A DNA stretch of 64,000 nt from Azadirachta indica (GCA_022749755.1 CM040452.1:19424350-19488349), one strand, 5' to 3'. Numbered from the stretch's first letter, positions 23,848-39,300 are shown. Made by a program: numbers and translations. The notes: generated from the letters alone by a model not told the origin.

Positions 23848-25959
23848 ATGGAGGCAAATATAGTGCACCAACGTGAGGAAGGTGATGAAGAATTTGTTTT
23901 GCTCGATCTTGATGTTTTATCTGGGAGATTTGAAATTCCACCCAATGCACCGTATGTTCTTTCTGTAAGTTGTAAATCCAACAAAAGTGCATTTCTTTAA
24001 GTTTTCTGCTCAATATTTATCTTGAACTTCCTAAAAGTTTAACACTCCTTATATAAGTCAATAATTCTCGTGTCTCTTCAAGTTTGTTATCTCACATGAG
24101 ATCTCTTGATATTTGAGAATGGGCTAAATATACTGAAACGGTTTACATTTTGCCTTCAACATATAATTTGACTGTTTCATGCTTTATTTTGGTGATTTTT
24201 GTTTTTAGTGAACAGTCAGGTTACCGAGTTGGAAGTCCATTCCTTTTGCTACATACTTCCCTACTCATTTGCATTGTTTACTCTAAAATAGAGGATGATC
24301 GCTTCTTAATTCTTCTCTGGGTCCAACTTCTCTATTCTTGATATGTTTTTCCCTTGATTATTCTGATGCTAGTCGTGCGCTAGATTATTCTAGTTTGTTT
24401 GTCTTTGACCATCTTACTATCATTGATTACTCTTGCTTTGCAGGGTCTGAACACTTTAAATCCAGTATTGATTATCAATAACAAAATAAAGCTGGTGAGT
24501 CAATGGTTTTCTGAGTCTTGCATTCCACCTGTTATTATCTTTCTATGCTGAAACCAAAGATCGGGAGAGAAATCAAATATCAGAATAAGCTTAGATCTTA
24601 TGTCTAACATTATATGATTTGACTAATGTGAAATTTCTTAATTTTTGTCAACACACTGGATTGTTTATGTTTCCGAGAATTCAATTATCTCAAGATGATT
24701 GCAGTTTTAATATCAGCAGATATCTATTGTGTTGGTTCACAGCTAGGAGATCTAGGCAGCTAAGATATTCTTTGTCTCCCATTATTTTCTTCTCGCCCTC
24801 CTTGAATTACTTGCTCAAGATTTGCCTATGGAATATGTGTTCAATGACACTTAACTTTTTGTAATTCTTTGAATGAGTGAAATTGAACTTCTTAATTTTA
24901 TTTAGACTTTTGGATTTGCTTCCCTTCTGCTACTGAATGACTATGGCAACTATTGTTAGGTTTTGGTTTACAAATTTGAGCTCTTCTGATTAACACTCAT
25001 TACAGATCGGAGAATATGAAGAAACAATTGGAACATGCTTTGTTTTCTCTGAAGATGGTGAGACACATATTTCGACTTTTGTTTTCTTCTATATGGTGTG
25101 TAGCCAGACCTAAACTTCTTCTTGGCATGAGCTAATCAATAATCTAATTCAAAGAGGTGTTAACTCTTTCATAACATGATGTGCTTAGAATGTTAAAGAT
25201 CTTGGTTGGGCTGCCAAGACGGTGGAGGGATTTTGGGTTTTGTTAGCTTGCAACTGTTCTTCAGGCCATCAAAAAGTGCATAGAATATATCTAGTGCATA
25301 AGCAGGAAATGCACCATATGTCGAAAAATAGGGGTTTTGATTACCTAGTCTCTATATCTTTAGCTGCCAGAATACTTCTTCTAAAAGTGTCATTTCAAGG
25401 TTTCTCCCATTTTTTTTTTTAAATTTTGGTTGAAAACTTTAACATATAAAATCTAGGTTTATAAACAAGGACTTGTCTCAAACAAGTCACCAGCTATTTC
25501 TGTTGCAGTTCTCTTCTTAGCATTCTGTCGTGCGACATAGCCTCTTTAAATAGGCCTGCTTTCTTGGTTATTATTCATTTTATGCGTGCAATGATTGGAA
25601 ACTTGATATATTGAAATGGGAAGCCAAAGGTGAATCCTCGGTATTGGATTAATTTTACCAGCTTATGTATCTGCTGATGTTTGAAGGACTTATCTGATAA
25701 CTTTTCGATCAACCAATCAGTATTAATTTCTAGGTTCATTAACTCACTCTGAATTTTTTTGATTTATTTCAAATTAAAGCAATGAGTTCATAAAATTAAT
25801 ACTTGAATTATTGTCTGTTCCAAATGCATGATCGATTCGAATCAAGCTCCGAATAAGCAACTGAAACCAGCTGTCCGCCTGCAAAAAATTCTAAAGTTCA
25901 GAGTTTCACTTGACGACGATGTTCAAGATGCAGCAACTGGACCAAGTAATTCAAATTAA
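23848..25959 (+). CDS. General transcription factor 3C subunit 6-like (TFIIIC, tau55-related)
   Basis: Small TFIIIC subunit, part of the complex that recognises internal promoters of tRNA genes for RNA polymerase III. Four exons (23848-23964, 24444-24494, 25006-25057, 25847-25959) give 110 residues. The tau55/GTF3C6 domain fills the N-terminal two thirds: FVLLDLDVLSG, then NTLNPVLIINNKIKLIGEYE, then ETIGTCFVFSED. The pattern ending in GEYE-x-TIGTCxxF is the family signature. The C-terminal exon is less conserved, and its acceptor (ATCAAG|CT) has a weak pyrimidine tract, so that edge is the least certain. The start ATG follows an AG three bases upstream, suggesting a 5'UTR intron. From memory it corresponds to Arabidopsis At3g15420. 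Confidence 0.87.
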
Positions 25960-27313
25960 CTGAATTTTGGCATGTAACCTTTTGTATATTGAAAAAATCA
26001 AAGCATATTTATTTTCTCAACTTGAGGAGTAATTTTGATTTGTAATCTATACCGCCCTGATGGTTTTTGTGCATGTATGTTTAGAGAAAATTAGGCGATT
26101 GTAATGGATAGTTGATTGGCAATGCAGATTATATAGTAGTTTTAATCTGAATATATATTTTCAGCTATTTGCTGTGATGTAGCCGTGAATTAAATTTTAT
26201 TGAATTCTTAAATTTAATTTCTCCAGCCTTATAGCACATTCATAGCATATTTTATATCATGTACAACTTGAATTCGTGTTGTCAACTGCTTTGACATCTT
26301 ATATTCGTGAATTTTTTCATCAAAATATTTTTTCACTTCGTTTTATATCGGAGGAAAAAATACTACAAAACTACAGGGATTATTGTTTTAAAAAGATTTG
26401 TTAATCAGTTTGTTTTTCAATGCGGTAACATATCATACAGAGTTAGTAGTACAAGAACTGTAAATCTTTTCAGATACCCTAATATCTTTTTCCAAACATA
26501 GTATACAAATCAAGCAGTACAAAATCTTTTTACACACTAATATTTTTGTCCAATTTATTGCCGCGCAACTGATTTAAGAATTTCTTTTTACAAAATAACG
26601 AATAAGGTACTGAATTAATGGAACAGTAGTTCAAGAACAAATTGGAGGGCATATTAAGGAAAAAGGAGAAATTACATGTGCAAAATGATTAAAAAGAAGG
26701 CAATAATTGCAGCTAAAATTGATTATTGTTGTAAAACAAATTGAAACAAAAAACCGGTATTCTATGAAACACTATAAAGAAAGTAACATGGACGACAAAT
26801 ATGTACTTTATGTTACATTATAAAAGGTAAAAACTGTATTCCCTTTTTGCTTTTCAACTGATGAGATATTACATCATTTAGAACCAAAAAGAAAAAAAAA
26901 TTAACCTAATCACTTAAAATGATTATTATTATTACTTAAGCTATGATATGCCAGCATAATTGGAATGAATAATTTTTTTGGTGCAAATGCTTTGGCAAAC
27001 TTATCCACGTCCAAGTAGAAGAAATCAAAACCCTGCTGTTCAACACTATAAAAGAAAAAGGAAAAAAGATTCATGCATTTGGAAACAAGAAGCAGAATAG
27101 GGAAATAAATAGTAAACAAGGAGTGTATTTCCATTGAAACCAGAACAATAGACTTCCTCTTCTTATGAGTACAGACACTACAAACTTTTACACTCAAGTA
27201 ATTCAAGCATGAGATGCTTCAAATCAACTTTTCTTTTCAAATATGAAATCATAACATCAAAAGTGGTGATGTATGTTAACTCAGACCAACTATGAGAGAG
27301 GGATTGCAACAAA
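25960..27313. other. Intergenic, convergent flanks of TFIIIC and LRRC40-like genes
   Basis: AT-rich 3' flanks of two converging genes. Nothing coding or repetitive stands out. Confidence 0.6.
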
Positions 27314-30300
27314 CTAGTTCTCTGGAATTTTGTCCTTCAAATATTTCAGAACTGCTTTGGTGCCTCTGTCCAAAATTGTTCTTCGGACGCTGCAAAAACA
27401 TTTTAAAGCATAAATAAAATGAAAAACTATGTCGAAATTAGACAGTGCTCTAATCACTCTCTCTTATCAATATTTTAACAGTTGAATTGTAAACGGGGAA
27501 AATGTCCTACCCAGAATTCTGCTGATAACAAAATTTCACTTATACCATTTGGGTAATCAAGATGTGAACATCATGTCTAATGCAGTTTCACCCTCTAGGA
27601 AAGATCATATGACTAATTCAATTTCCATGAAAATGAAAATAAAATATTTGCAAAGAAACTGGATGGAAGACAATGTACCATACCTTCTCAATGCATTTCC
27701 ATCAAGTCTTAAAGCCTGTAGACTAGGTTCAAGCAAGCCCTGATGAAAGGAAAAATTTTATATTAGATTAAAAAATGATCAACTCTGAACAAACATATCA
27801 TGTGCAACAGTAGATAATCCATTACAATATAAGCTCAGCAATATATTGCAGAAGTTGCTACCAAAAAAATCCTTAACACATTCTTTTCTTTTCTTTTCTT
27901 TTGTTTTTCTGCTCTTTTGTGTGTGTGCACTTGTGTGAAAGTTATCAAACACTGACCAGCTCTGGGGGAAGTGCAGAAATGTTATTGTCACGCAAATCAA
28001 GCTCAGTGAGAGAAGTAAGTTTTTTGAACCCCTGCATACAAAAATTAACAGGAAATTGTTAGGGGACCAATAACAATCACTGCACCAAAAAGAGCAGGTA
28101 TAAGAAAAGACTTCATCTGGGACATATGTAATCATAACAACTTAACATTTTCGATGATACACTGATTGACAGTTCTATCAATAGTTGAATGATCAGGGTA
28201 TAAAATCCATGAAACAAATATAATATTCCCGTAGTAACAAATCAAGGAAATGCATGAGAATAAACATTTAAAATTTTAATTGCACGAAATTTACTTAAAG
28301 AAGATGAGAACTTAAATTCACTAACTTATACATTATGTAAACCAATGCCCACTACAATTACAACACTCGATAAAATTTCTTAAGAGTATAATTTTTCTTG
28401 ACTTGGCTGAACGGAAGAAAAGCATTCTAGTTTCACCAATAAAGAAAAGTAGAATAGTGAAACCAGAAATGTACTACATAAATCCTCTGCCAAGTCTCTC
28501 TTACATCAACAGGTTGTAAAAAATTGTTGACTTTTTCAACAGGTTGTCATTAATTGGTTAATAGATGTTTTTCTTACAAAAATGTATGTTACCTCAGGAA
28601 TTGACTGAAGAGAATTTTGACTCAAGTCAAGGATCCGCAGCTGCTGTAAGCACAATATATCTGAAGGTACTTCATGAAGCTGCACTCGTCTGTTCAGTCA
28701 ACATAGAAGACAAATACCATAAAAAATTGAAGACAACACCAATATGTACCAATAATTCAGGGACAAAGCATATGGCAGACGTGTGCGCATTCTAAAATTT
28801 GCTGACCTTAGGTAAAGCTCCTGCAAATGGGGTAAGCTGGAAAATGCTGGACTCTCTGATAATGAGCCTATGTTAAAACTTAGATCCAAAATCTGGAGCA
28901 TAGTAGCAGCTTTGAATCCATCTGAGGGAATCTAGAGATCAAGTAGATAAGAGGCTAGTCAGACCACTATTATCAACAGATGCAAATCAAATACAAGCAT
29001 ACGTTAAAGTACCGGTGATTGCTTGAAGTTCTGTCCTCATTAGACAATAAGATGTCTAGTCTAGAGAAATTTTGCCTAAGTGAAAGAGTTGAATAAAGAA
29101 AAATACAATGTGGGAATGATTATCATGGTTTTAAGTATCTTATTTCAAGATCAATCTCATGAGAGTTGAAAATTACAAGTTCTAAAAGATTTTTAAGAAC
29201 TTTTGTGGCTAACATTTTGCTCTTCTGATTCGGTAACCAGCCCTCCAGGTTGCTAATATATATCAGGACCAGATGTCAATTACAGATAATAGAATCAGAT
29301 TATCTGTTATTGTCATGTGAATGGGTACATGCATCTTTCTATGTGAATAGAAGTTATGATTGTAGACTAGGAATAGAAGAAGACGGAAAAAAAACCACTA
29401 TCAATTTCCCATTCCAACTGCATCACCTGAACTTATTTCTACAAGATCTACTTTACCTGTCTGAGTGGATTATTGTCCAGCTTCAAACATGAAAGGCTAG
29501 GAAGTGACGTCAAAACTGCACCTGGCCAATCCTTAATCTTGTTCCTGGATAAAATCAAAGTCTGCACATCCAGGAATACTTATACATATAAGTAAAAAGT
29601 TTTAAGTTCTCAGATCATTATCTACTCAGTGGATCATCAAGCAGAGAAGCTGTTGCCCTAGATTTTGTAAACATCAAATTAACTAAGTTTCCACCATGCA
29701 CTATACCCCCACACCTGTGGGAAAAACTAAAGAATTAAAATAAAATCAGAAAAGTGGTCGACTTAGGACTCATAGTCTAGTACTGGAAGAGACAGAAATT
29801 CAGTGAAAGTATATCAACAGTCACCATGAGGAGTTAACTACTAGTTGCTACGCTAATTATACCAACATGGATAAGCACTGTGGCACTACTCAAATAACCA
29901 CGGTGCAGAACAAACTACTAGATCATAGAAATTTACGTGGAGAGAGACGCATGAAGAAAGTTCAACAGCGAGCTCTTGGATGGAGTTCTTAGAAAGATCC
30001 AGTTTGGTGACTTCCCCCGTTTCCCATACTTCTGATGGAACAGCACTCAGATTCAGTCCTTCCAGAGAAAGTTCCTGAAAGTACAATGCTAGTTTATGTT
30101 AAAAACTTCAATTTACAGAGATATATTCAATGAAAAATGAACACTGAGCTTTCTGACACAGCAACAGTATGTTAGAAAGGAGGAAGGAACAGGATTCATT
30201 TAATCAACAAAACATTGACATGTATTTATATACGACTACAGAAGTGCAAATTTTCCATGTATCGTATACAGATAAAATAATTGGACCAGTTTAGATATAG

Positions 30301-33300
30301 ATTGAAATGCCTTTTATGTCTAAGCAAGATTTAAATATAGTATCTCCCCCTTAACCCCCGAATGTACACATCAGGTCCAAGGCTACAGTGATATATGCGA
30401 ATGGAAACTCATATCATAAACAAAACAACAATTATCAAGATATGTAAATGTAGGTTTTTAAGATGAAAACATCTCTACTATATATCATTTCATAAGAAAC
30501 AAGTACAATATATATAGAAGAGAAAACCCCCACATAGAAATTCCACCAAATCAGAAAATCTTATAATTAACAAATCTTTAGGCTAGAAAATAGGAAACAG
30601 AAAGCTAATTAAATCTGTAATAATTAATTCAAATTTTGTTTCCTAACTTATTTCTTAAAAATCTGACACCCCCCTTCAAGTTGGAGCATAGATATCTATC
30701 TTACCCAACTTGCTTACAAATTGCTCAAAAACATTTTTAAAAAGTCTTTTAGTGAAAATATCAGCTATTTGTTGCGTAGAAGGAACAAACGGCAAGCAAA
30801 TAGCTCCACAATCAACTTTTTCCTTTATGAAGTGTCTGTCAATCTCCACATGCTTCGTGCGATCATGTTGTGCTGGATTTTGTGCAATATTTATAGCAGC
30901 TTTATTGTCACAATACAACTTCATTGGCATGATTATTGGCATCTGTAATTCTTCAAGAATTCTCCTTAACCAAAGCATCTCACACACTTCATTAGCCATA
31001 ACCCTATATTCTGCCTCAGCACTGCTCCTTACAACGACATTTTGTTTCTTACTTCGCCATGTGACCAAACTTCCCCAAACATAAGTACAATATCCTGACG
31101 TAAATCTCCTGTCAATAAGTGATCCCGCCTAATGCATAAACTGGCTTACTAAACTCACTGCAAAAGCAATATCCGGTCGTATATGTGATAAGTAAATCAA
31201 CTTCCCCACCAACCTTTGATATCGAGTTGTATTCACCGGATCACCTTCCTTATCATCTCTGAGTTTCTGATTGGGATCAATTGGAGTGTCAGCTGGCCTA
31301 CAACCACTCATCCCAGTTTCCTTAAGGAGATCAAGAACATATTTCTGTTGGGAGACAACAATCCCTTTCTTTGACCAAGCCACCTCCATGCCAAGGAAAT
31401 ACCTCAAAGAGCCTAAGTCCTTAATCTCAAATGTTGATGAGAGGGAAACCTTCAATCGGTCCAACTCAAATACATCATCTTCTGTAATAATTATATCATC
31501 TACATACACAATTAGTATGGCAATCTTTCCATCCTGTGAATGTCTAAAAAACATCGTATGATCACCTTACCCTTGGATATACCCTTGATTCTTAACAAAC
31601 TGAGTAAATTTCTCAAACCAGGCTCTTGGTGACTGTTTTAACCCGTACAAAGACTTTTTTAGTTTACACACCTTTGTGCCAAACTTTTCACTAAATCCTG
31701 GGGGTGCATCCATGTACACTTCTTCCTCTAAATCTCCATTGAGAAATGCATTTTTAATGTCCAACTGTTGCAGTGGCCAATCAAGATTTGCAGCAAGTGA
31801 CAAAGAACTCTTATAGACTTTATCTTTGCTACTGGGGCGAATGTCTCCAAATAATCAATGCCATAGGTCTGAGTGAATCCCTTGGCTACCAGTTGTGCTT
31901 TATGCCTTTCCAAAGAGCCATTAGACTTATACTTGATAGTAAACACCCATTTGCACCCTACAGTCGTCTTTCCTCTTGGCAGATCGACTAACTCCCACGT
32001 ACCATTTTTTTCAAGAGCTTTCATCTCATCAAAGACAGCCTTCTTCCACTCAGGAACTTTTAGAGCATCCTGTACAGTATTAGGAATCTCCATACAAGAC
32101 AATTGTGAAGTAAAAACACGAAAGACAGGTGAAAGATTTTCATATGACACATATTTGGACAATGGGTGTTGGGTACAAGACCTCACACCCTTTCAGACAG
32201 CAATAGAAAGATTAGAATCATCAATATTAGAATTAGAACAAGACTCAAGTTCAGGATTAGCGAACTCAGAACTCGAAGATGAAGTAGGTTGGACATAAGG
32301 TAAAGGATCAATGAGGACATTACTTGGAGGGTTCATGGATTCTGGGCAGTGCAAAGGATTGGAAGACCCTTTTTTTTTAGTTGTCCTTTGTCGCGAGTAG
32401 ACAATATCAAATGGTATTAATGCTGTAGCTTTTTTTGCTGTTTCCTCTTTGTCAGTAATTATTGAACCATGAGCATCATGAGGTGGCATTGTAGGAAGAT
32501 TAGCATTTTTAGATACTTGACCCGCTTTCACGTTGTATAATAAAGCTTGGATTTTCAGGTTCAATAATCAAGGTTGGAAAAGAATCATTTGGTAAATCTA
32601 TAGTTTGGAAAAAATCATGAAAACCCAAATCTTTATTTTGGTTCCCCCCTGAAGATGAGGCGAGAAATAAGAATTTAATTCAAAAAATGTAACATCCATG
32701 GTAACAAACATTTTCTTTGAAATGAGTTCAAAACATTTACATCCCTTTTGATATGGAGCATAGCCAACAAACACACATTTTGTAGTTCGAGGTTCAAGTT
32801 TCCCTCGATTATGACTATGAATATGAACAAATGCAGTACATCCAAATATTTTTAATGGTAAAGAAGAAGAAAGTCTAGTTGTAGGAAAAAACTTATGAAA
32901 AACATTAAAAAGTGTTTTAAAGTTTAAGACCTTATTAGGCATTCTGTTTGTAAGGTATGTAGCAGTAAGTACAGTTTCACCCCAAAAATATTTTGGTACT
33001 TGATTAGTAAAGAGTAATGCTCCAGCTACTTCCAACAAGTGTTTTTTTTTCTTTCAGCCAAACCATTTTGTTGTGGAGTGTCGATACAAGAGCTTTGATG
33101 AACAATTCTTTTGTCAAGAAAAAATTGGCACAAAAAAATTTTAAAATATTCTCGACCATTATCACTCTGCAATATTTGAATATTTTTCTGAAATTGTATT
33201 TGTACCATAATATAAAAATTTTTGAAAATTGTTTCCACTTCAGATATTTCCTTCATCAAATAAACCCACTTAACCTTGTGTGATCATCAATAAAAGTCAC

Positions 33301-36300
33301 AAACCATTTTTTACCAGAATATGTAGATGTTCTACATGGACCCCAAATATCACTGTGGATCAAAGTAAATGGTGTGGTTGGTTTGTAAGGTTGGGGAGAA
33401 AAATATGTACGATGATGTTTAGCAAATTGACAAATTTCACATTGAAAAAAAGATGGACTTTTATTCATAAATAAATTTGGAAACAAGTATTTTAAATAAT
33501 GAAAGTTAGGATGACCTAACCTAAAGTGTCATAACATAATATCATTATCTTTGGAGTCAGAAATAGAATTCAATCAAGTACTTTGACATCGTCTACTCAA
33601 ATCAAGTCCATCATCAAAATAATAGAGGCCATCTTTTTCCTTAGCATTGCCAATTATCCTCCTTGTGGTCAAATCCTAAAACTCACAATAAGAAGAGTAA
33701 AAATTAGCTTGACATTGATGATCAGAAGTAATTTTACTGATGGACAATAGATTGCAAGACAAATTGGGAACATGAAGAACATCGTGAAGGGTTATCAAAG
33801 AAGTGAGTTTGACAGTTCCAATCCCGACAATTATCAAGAGTGAACCATCTGCAATTTTAACTTTTTTATTGTCTGCACAAGGACTATAAGAGGAAAACAT
33901 TTTAGAGCAACCAGCCATATGATCAGTTGCACCAGAATCAATTATCCAAGAATGAACAAAATTAGGAATAACACCAAAAAATGCAGTGACAAAAGAGTTA
34001 CCCTGTTGAACCAAAGAACAAGACGGAGTTAAGGACAATTTAGGAGATTGAAATAATTTATATAAGTGCTCTAATTGCTCCTTCATAAAAGGAACTGCAT
34101 CCGAGTTGGTAGAAGACTCCTGAGTCTCCTCAGTAGTGACTTGATAAGTACGACCATCACGTTTGGATTTTGTCTTCCAATTTGTTGGTTTACCATAGAG
34201 CTTCCAACATGTCTCCCTCGTATGCCACGGTTTTTTGCAATGATCGCACCACGGCTTTTTACGCACATCATTGTCAAAATCACCACCTCTTGACACAAGA
34301 GCAAAACTCTCAGATTCAATGTTAAAATTAGGTTCAGTGTTGTGCAGCATGATTTTTCTCCTTGACTCCTCATGTCTAACCTCAGAAAATACTTCCCTAA
34401 GAGAAAGCAGTGACTTCTTTCCAAGAATACGACCTCGAACCTCATTCAAACTTCGATTAAGGCCAGCTAAAAACATGTAAAGTCTATCATTTTCCTCTTT
34501 CTTCTTGTGGCGAGCGTAGTCATTCGGATTCTCCCAAACATCATCATAACACTGATCAAGTTCATGCCATAATGTTATCAATTCATTGTAATAAGTGGTA
34601 ACATCAAGATCATTCTAATTGGATTTCCAAAGATGAGTTTTTAACTTAAAAATTTGAGAAGAATTCTCTAGGTCTGAATAAAGATCTCGACCGGCCTCCC
34701 AGACATCTCAAGCAGTAGGAAGAAATAGGTGAGGTTTTCCAATCGCAGATTCCATGGAATTGATGAGCCAACCAATAATAAGAGAATTTTCGGACTGCCA
34801 TTTTTCCAGGTTTGGATCGCCAATAGCAGGTTTGAAAATTTCTCCAGTCAAGTGTCTGATTTTGCTTCTGCCATCAATCGCCAATTTTATGGACTGAGCC
34901 CATTCGAGATAGTTGTGCCCATTGAGTTTTGTACCTGTGAGAGAAAGGGCTAAATTTTGGGAATAATATTCAGCATGTACAGATGTGGAAGAAACAATAA
35001 GGTTGGTTTGAATAGTTTCAGAAGTACCGAAAGAACCGGAAGAGGCTGTAGAGTTTCTTTGAGCGCCGGTCATCGCCGACTTATACGACATCATTATTAG
35101 TAGAAGAACAGAGAAAAAGAGCACTTGGCTCTGATACCATGTAGGTTTTTAGGATGAAAACATCTCTACTATATATCTTTTCATAAGAAACAAGTACAAT
35201 ATATATAGAAGAGAAAACCCCCACATAGAAATTCCACCAAATCAGAAAATTCTAAAATTAATAAATCTCTAAGCTAGAAAATAGGAAACAGAAAGCTAAT
35301 CAAATCTGCAATAATTAATTCAAATTTTGTTTTCTAACTTATTTCTTAAAAATCTGACAGTAAAGAACAGTCATCTATTGGAGTCTTAACTCTTTTAAAA
35401 ATTTTCTCTACAATGGATGTATATGTACACCAATTGTATAAAAGAATCTCTCCTTAACTCAAACATAATTAGCATTCATTTCTAATTAATAGTGGACAAA
35501 CAGCCTATCCTGTCTGCATCCTTGTTAAACATGCATCACTTTGTACACTGCTTATCTCTTTTGTGCCTCCATAGAATTACCAGTAGGTTCTATAGCAATG
35601 TTTGTTCACCTTATATTGTAAATATCCAAAAAAAAATTCTCTTTTATTCAAATCTACCAAGCAATTACAGCCACATATATAACATGAAAATGAATATGCA
35701 ATTTAACCTCAGGCAAGAGTGATTTTTCCCCTAAAAAAGAATTAAATTAAAAACCAAAAATCTCGCTAATTTAACATTATGAGTAATACCTTTGAGGTGA
35801 TAGACAATCGAGTTGCCATGGCAATTACATCCTCTTTTGTTGTACTGGCTCCAGTATCTAAATGAGAATCTCAGGAATAAATGTACAGTAAACCAGAATA
35901 AATTTTGATGAAAATCTGCGACTCTTGACAGCAGCCAATTTACCTTCACTCTCCGAAAGTCGACTTCGAAGATACTTCAGTAGAGCAGGTGTGGGTCCAT
36001 TAACCAATGAGCTGAGGGATAAATGAATTAATTTACTATGCAATTAGCAGAAGCATTGAATATACAGAAGAAACAAAAGATACAACATAACAGTTCATAC
36101 CTTCGCAGAGTTCGCATAGGATTTCCCGTAAGCAACAGTTTTCGCAACGTTGTCATCTCGCCTAGATCATGGATAAAAATAGACTACACATTATATATTT
36201 AAGGGTTTTGTTGACTTAGTTGAATTTTCAAGGAAGATTCGACCTAAACAATTGGGCAATCCTCAATGTGCCAATGAAAATAAAGCATAGAAAACATACT

Positions 36301-39300
36301 CAATGAGAGAATTTTTTTCCTGTATGTAAAATACATGTGATAAAAACTTTAAAACATCTAAATAAAAGGCCACAAAAAGGTTTCCACCATTCAATATCAT
36401 TACTACTGCCATTATGAAAACCATTATTCTTAAAAAATCACAATTACTTAAAGGAAAATGGAGTTTGCTACACCAAAATATTGTGCAAATATGAAGATGT
36501 GAAAATCCATAAATAGCATTATTCAACAAGAAGCATAGAAAATTAGGAAATTATTTTTCTTACTACACATTCTCAGGTACAAATATCAATACGGTAAATT
36601 GCTGATCAATAGAACATAGAATCACCAGACCTAAGTTAGAATCCAACATATAGCTTGCTAACCTTACCAATCTCAGGGGGCAATCCAGATAATGAATTAT
36701 TAGAAAGATCGAGGACTGAAAGACGCAATTGGCATGCTTCCACACAGTATTCCTTCAACTGCATTAATATGAAACAATCAGCAAGCTTGCAGCTTTACAT
36801 CCCAGTAACCTAAATTTTTCTATGATGAGAAAATAAGATAAAAAAAATGCATGCAGATAAAATTGAGAGATAAATGCATAAATAACACTATTACACATGC
36901 TACTTCTTTCTACGCAGAACAAGTTTTGTCAATGATTATCAAATTTGATATAAAAGAAAGGTGAATTGGCCAAACAGCTTTAAGAAAAAGCTGCATATAT
37001 CTAGCTAAACATAGCCATGGAGTAACAAAATATCAATAACTGTGTTACCCAAAAAAATGTAAGAAGTTATAAGCTGGAAAATATTAAATAAGTTTCAGTT
37101 ACATGCAAGTTCCTACACTAGAAAAATCATAGGTCTGCAAGAAAATATGTAACAAAATTTTAGAAAACAGATCAAACCATTTAGATTTTATTTGCACAAT
37201 CAAGTTGAGATCAAATCATTCACATCAAACCCAGCCGAACTGATGCAACCCAATTTAGTAGAACTAAATTTTAACTAGATTTTTTAATAGACTTTTGCCT
37301 GCAATTGAATCTCATTTTATATTTTATTACTTCATTATTCTCCAATATAACTTTGTATTAGTGGTATTTGTCTCAACAAATATTAAAGCAAATTAAAAAC
37401 ATACATTATATATGTATATATGTACGTATGTATGTATGTAGATATAGCTACCTGGTTTGAGTGAAGATCAAATGTCCCCAGTTTAGAAAGCATCCCTATC
37501 TCTGCTGGCAATGCAGTCAGTGCATTATTCCTAAAAATTTGAGTTCAAAATTGATAGAAGAATGTCAAAGGTAAATGTATTTGAGCGATTAACATTCTCA
37601 AAGATCTAAATAGTCTTTGTAACAATGGTTGAGAATATAACCCCATATAGAATTCTGTAAGAGAACAGCAACCAGATATTGAAGGTGGGATTGAAGATAT
37701 TCCTGCATTAGTCATACATCGAAGACCTATCAGGAGAATTCAACGAAATATGTTGATCATTCCCAAATATGAATATTTAGCAGGATATTTTTAGCTTAAT
37801 TTACTCACTGTTCTGATGAAGGTCAAGGCGAATGAGACGTGAAAGCCTTCCAATGGTATCCGGAATACCATTCAGCATATTTTTGGCTGCACAGATCACA
37901 ATGATTTCAAAGTTTTTCTGATGTCAACATCAGAATTAGATATTGTTGGATCATAATAAAAGTTGCAGTGCCACAGATAATTACACGCATTGAGTTCTGT
38001 AAGCATGGTCCATGATGCTACCGAATTGTTAGATAGAACTGTTAGCTTGTTCCCCTGGCATTAACAAAAACATTTTATAACTATTTTTTAATAGTCACTA
38101 TAAAGATGAATCACGTGTTTTAAGATCCAAGAACATCAGTAATAGTTGTTAGCAATAAAGTGAGGAAAAGCTAGGTGCAATAAATCTCATTAATACCTCA
38201 ACATCCAGTTTTCTCATTTTCGTACAGTTTGCTAGATCTTTTGGCAAGATGGTTATACAATTGTTTGATGCCTGGGGAAAATTGACACAGCACATCACCA
38301 CACACGGACCATCTTTCTTTCATTCCTTTGGCGACCAATATGCAGTTGTACATTTAAGACTAAAAGCCTCTGATACATGACCATGATTAAGCATTACCTT
38401 CAAATCTGATAAATCTAGACATCTTCCAAGGGAGCTTGGGAGTTCTTGAAGCCGATTGCTTGAACAATCAAACCTAGATGATCACACATAAAACTGAACT
38501 AGTCAAAGAATAAAGATGATTTGGAGTGCCTATGAACAATCAATCCCCTGGGATTTAGAACCACATATCAAGTAGAAAAATATTTCTCAGTTCCATCCTT
38601 AGCACAGACAGAGACATTGAGGAATGGCAAACAGATGCATATCATCACCAGATTAACAGCAATGATAATGATGTGGCATCAGTGAAGACTTGAGAAAAGG
38701 AACAAAATGCCTACTTGACAAGGGAAGCTGCTGATCCAATCTCCTCTGGTATTTTTAGTATGGAATTAAAGGACACATCTAATGATTTCAGCAAGTGAAG
38801 CCTGCCAAATAATGAAAATTAATCAAAACAACAAACATTCAGCAAACTCTGTAAAGACCATTAAAATCAGTGAATAGAATTTCAAAAGTAAAACAGTGAA
38901 TAGAATTTCAAAAGCTCACTCTCCTATGGCTGCTGGAAGTTCGGGAAGTTTGTTGTGGCTAACATTTAAAACTGTAAGTAGAGGTAAATTTCTCAGGTCC
39001 TCTTTTAATGTTTCAATATGATTATGAGCCAAAATTAGCTTTTGTAAATCCACAGCCTACAAACAACCAAACAAAATATGGAATATCATAGAGCACATTA
39101 AAGAACAAGAAAATGAAAATGAAATCCAAATAAAAATCAAATACCTCCCACCACTTTTCGCCCTCTCCAGTTGCATTTGCACTTTGGTATACCTCATTGG
39201 GCACATCCCTAAAAGAAAATGAAAAATTTTGCAATCACAGACAATCCATTATGTGTATGCTACCTACACAAACTAAATACCAAGTTAAAATATAACACGT

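Larger units (their letters stand above)
30449..35359 (-). mobile_element. Ty1/copia LTR retrotransposon (decayed)
   Basis: A complete but degenerate element of 4911 bp. Both LTRs are 220 bp, start TG and end CA, and differ at about 11 positions by eye (5 percent). A 5-bp target-site duplication GTAAA flanks it (30444-30448 and 35360-35364). The primer-binding site next to the 5' LTR is TGGTATCAGAGC (minus strand of 35128-35139), the usual copia site for initiator tRNA-Met. A G-rich polypurine tract adjoins the other LTR (about 30669-30680). The coding order on the minus strand is gag, protease, integrase, RT, RNase H, the copia order. It lies inside intron 14 of the LRRC40-like gene in sense orientation. 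Confidence 0.97.

Noticed and set aside
27957..28031. Apparent one-base frameshift in an A tract of LRRC40 exon 19
   Set aside because: On first count the tract seemed to have seven A. The overlapping translation in another frame fixes it at six, and with six the exon is 75 nt and fully in frame, so there is no lesion.
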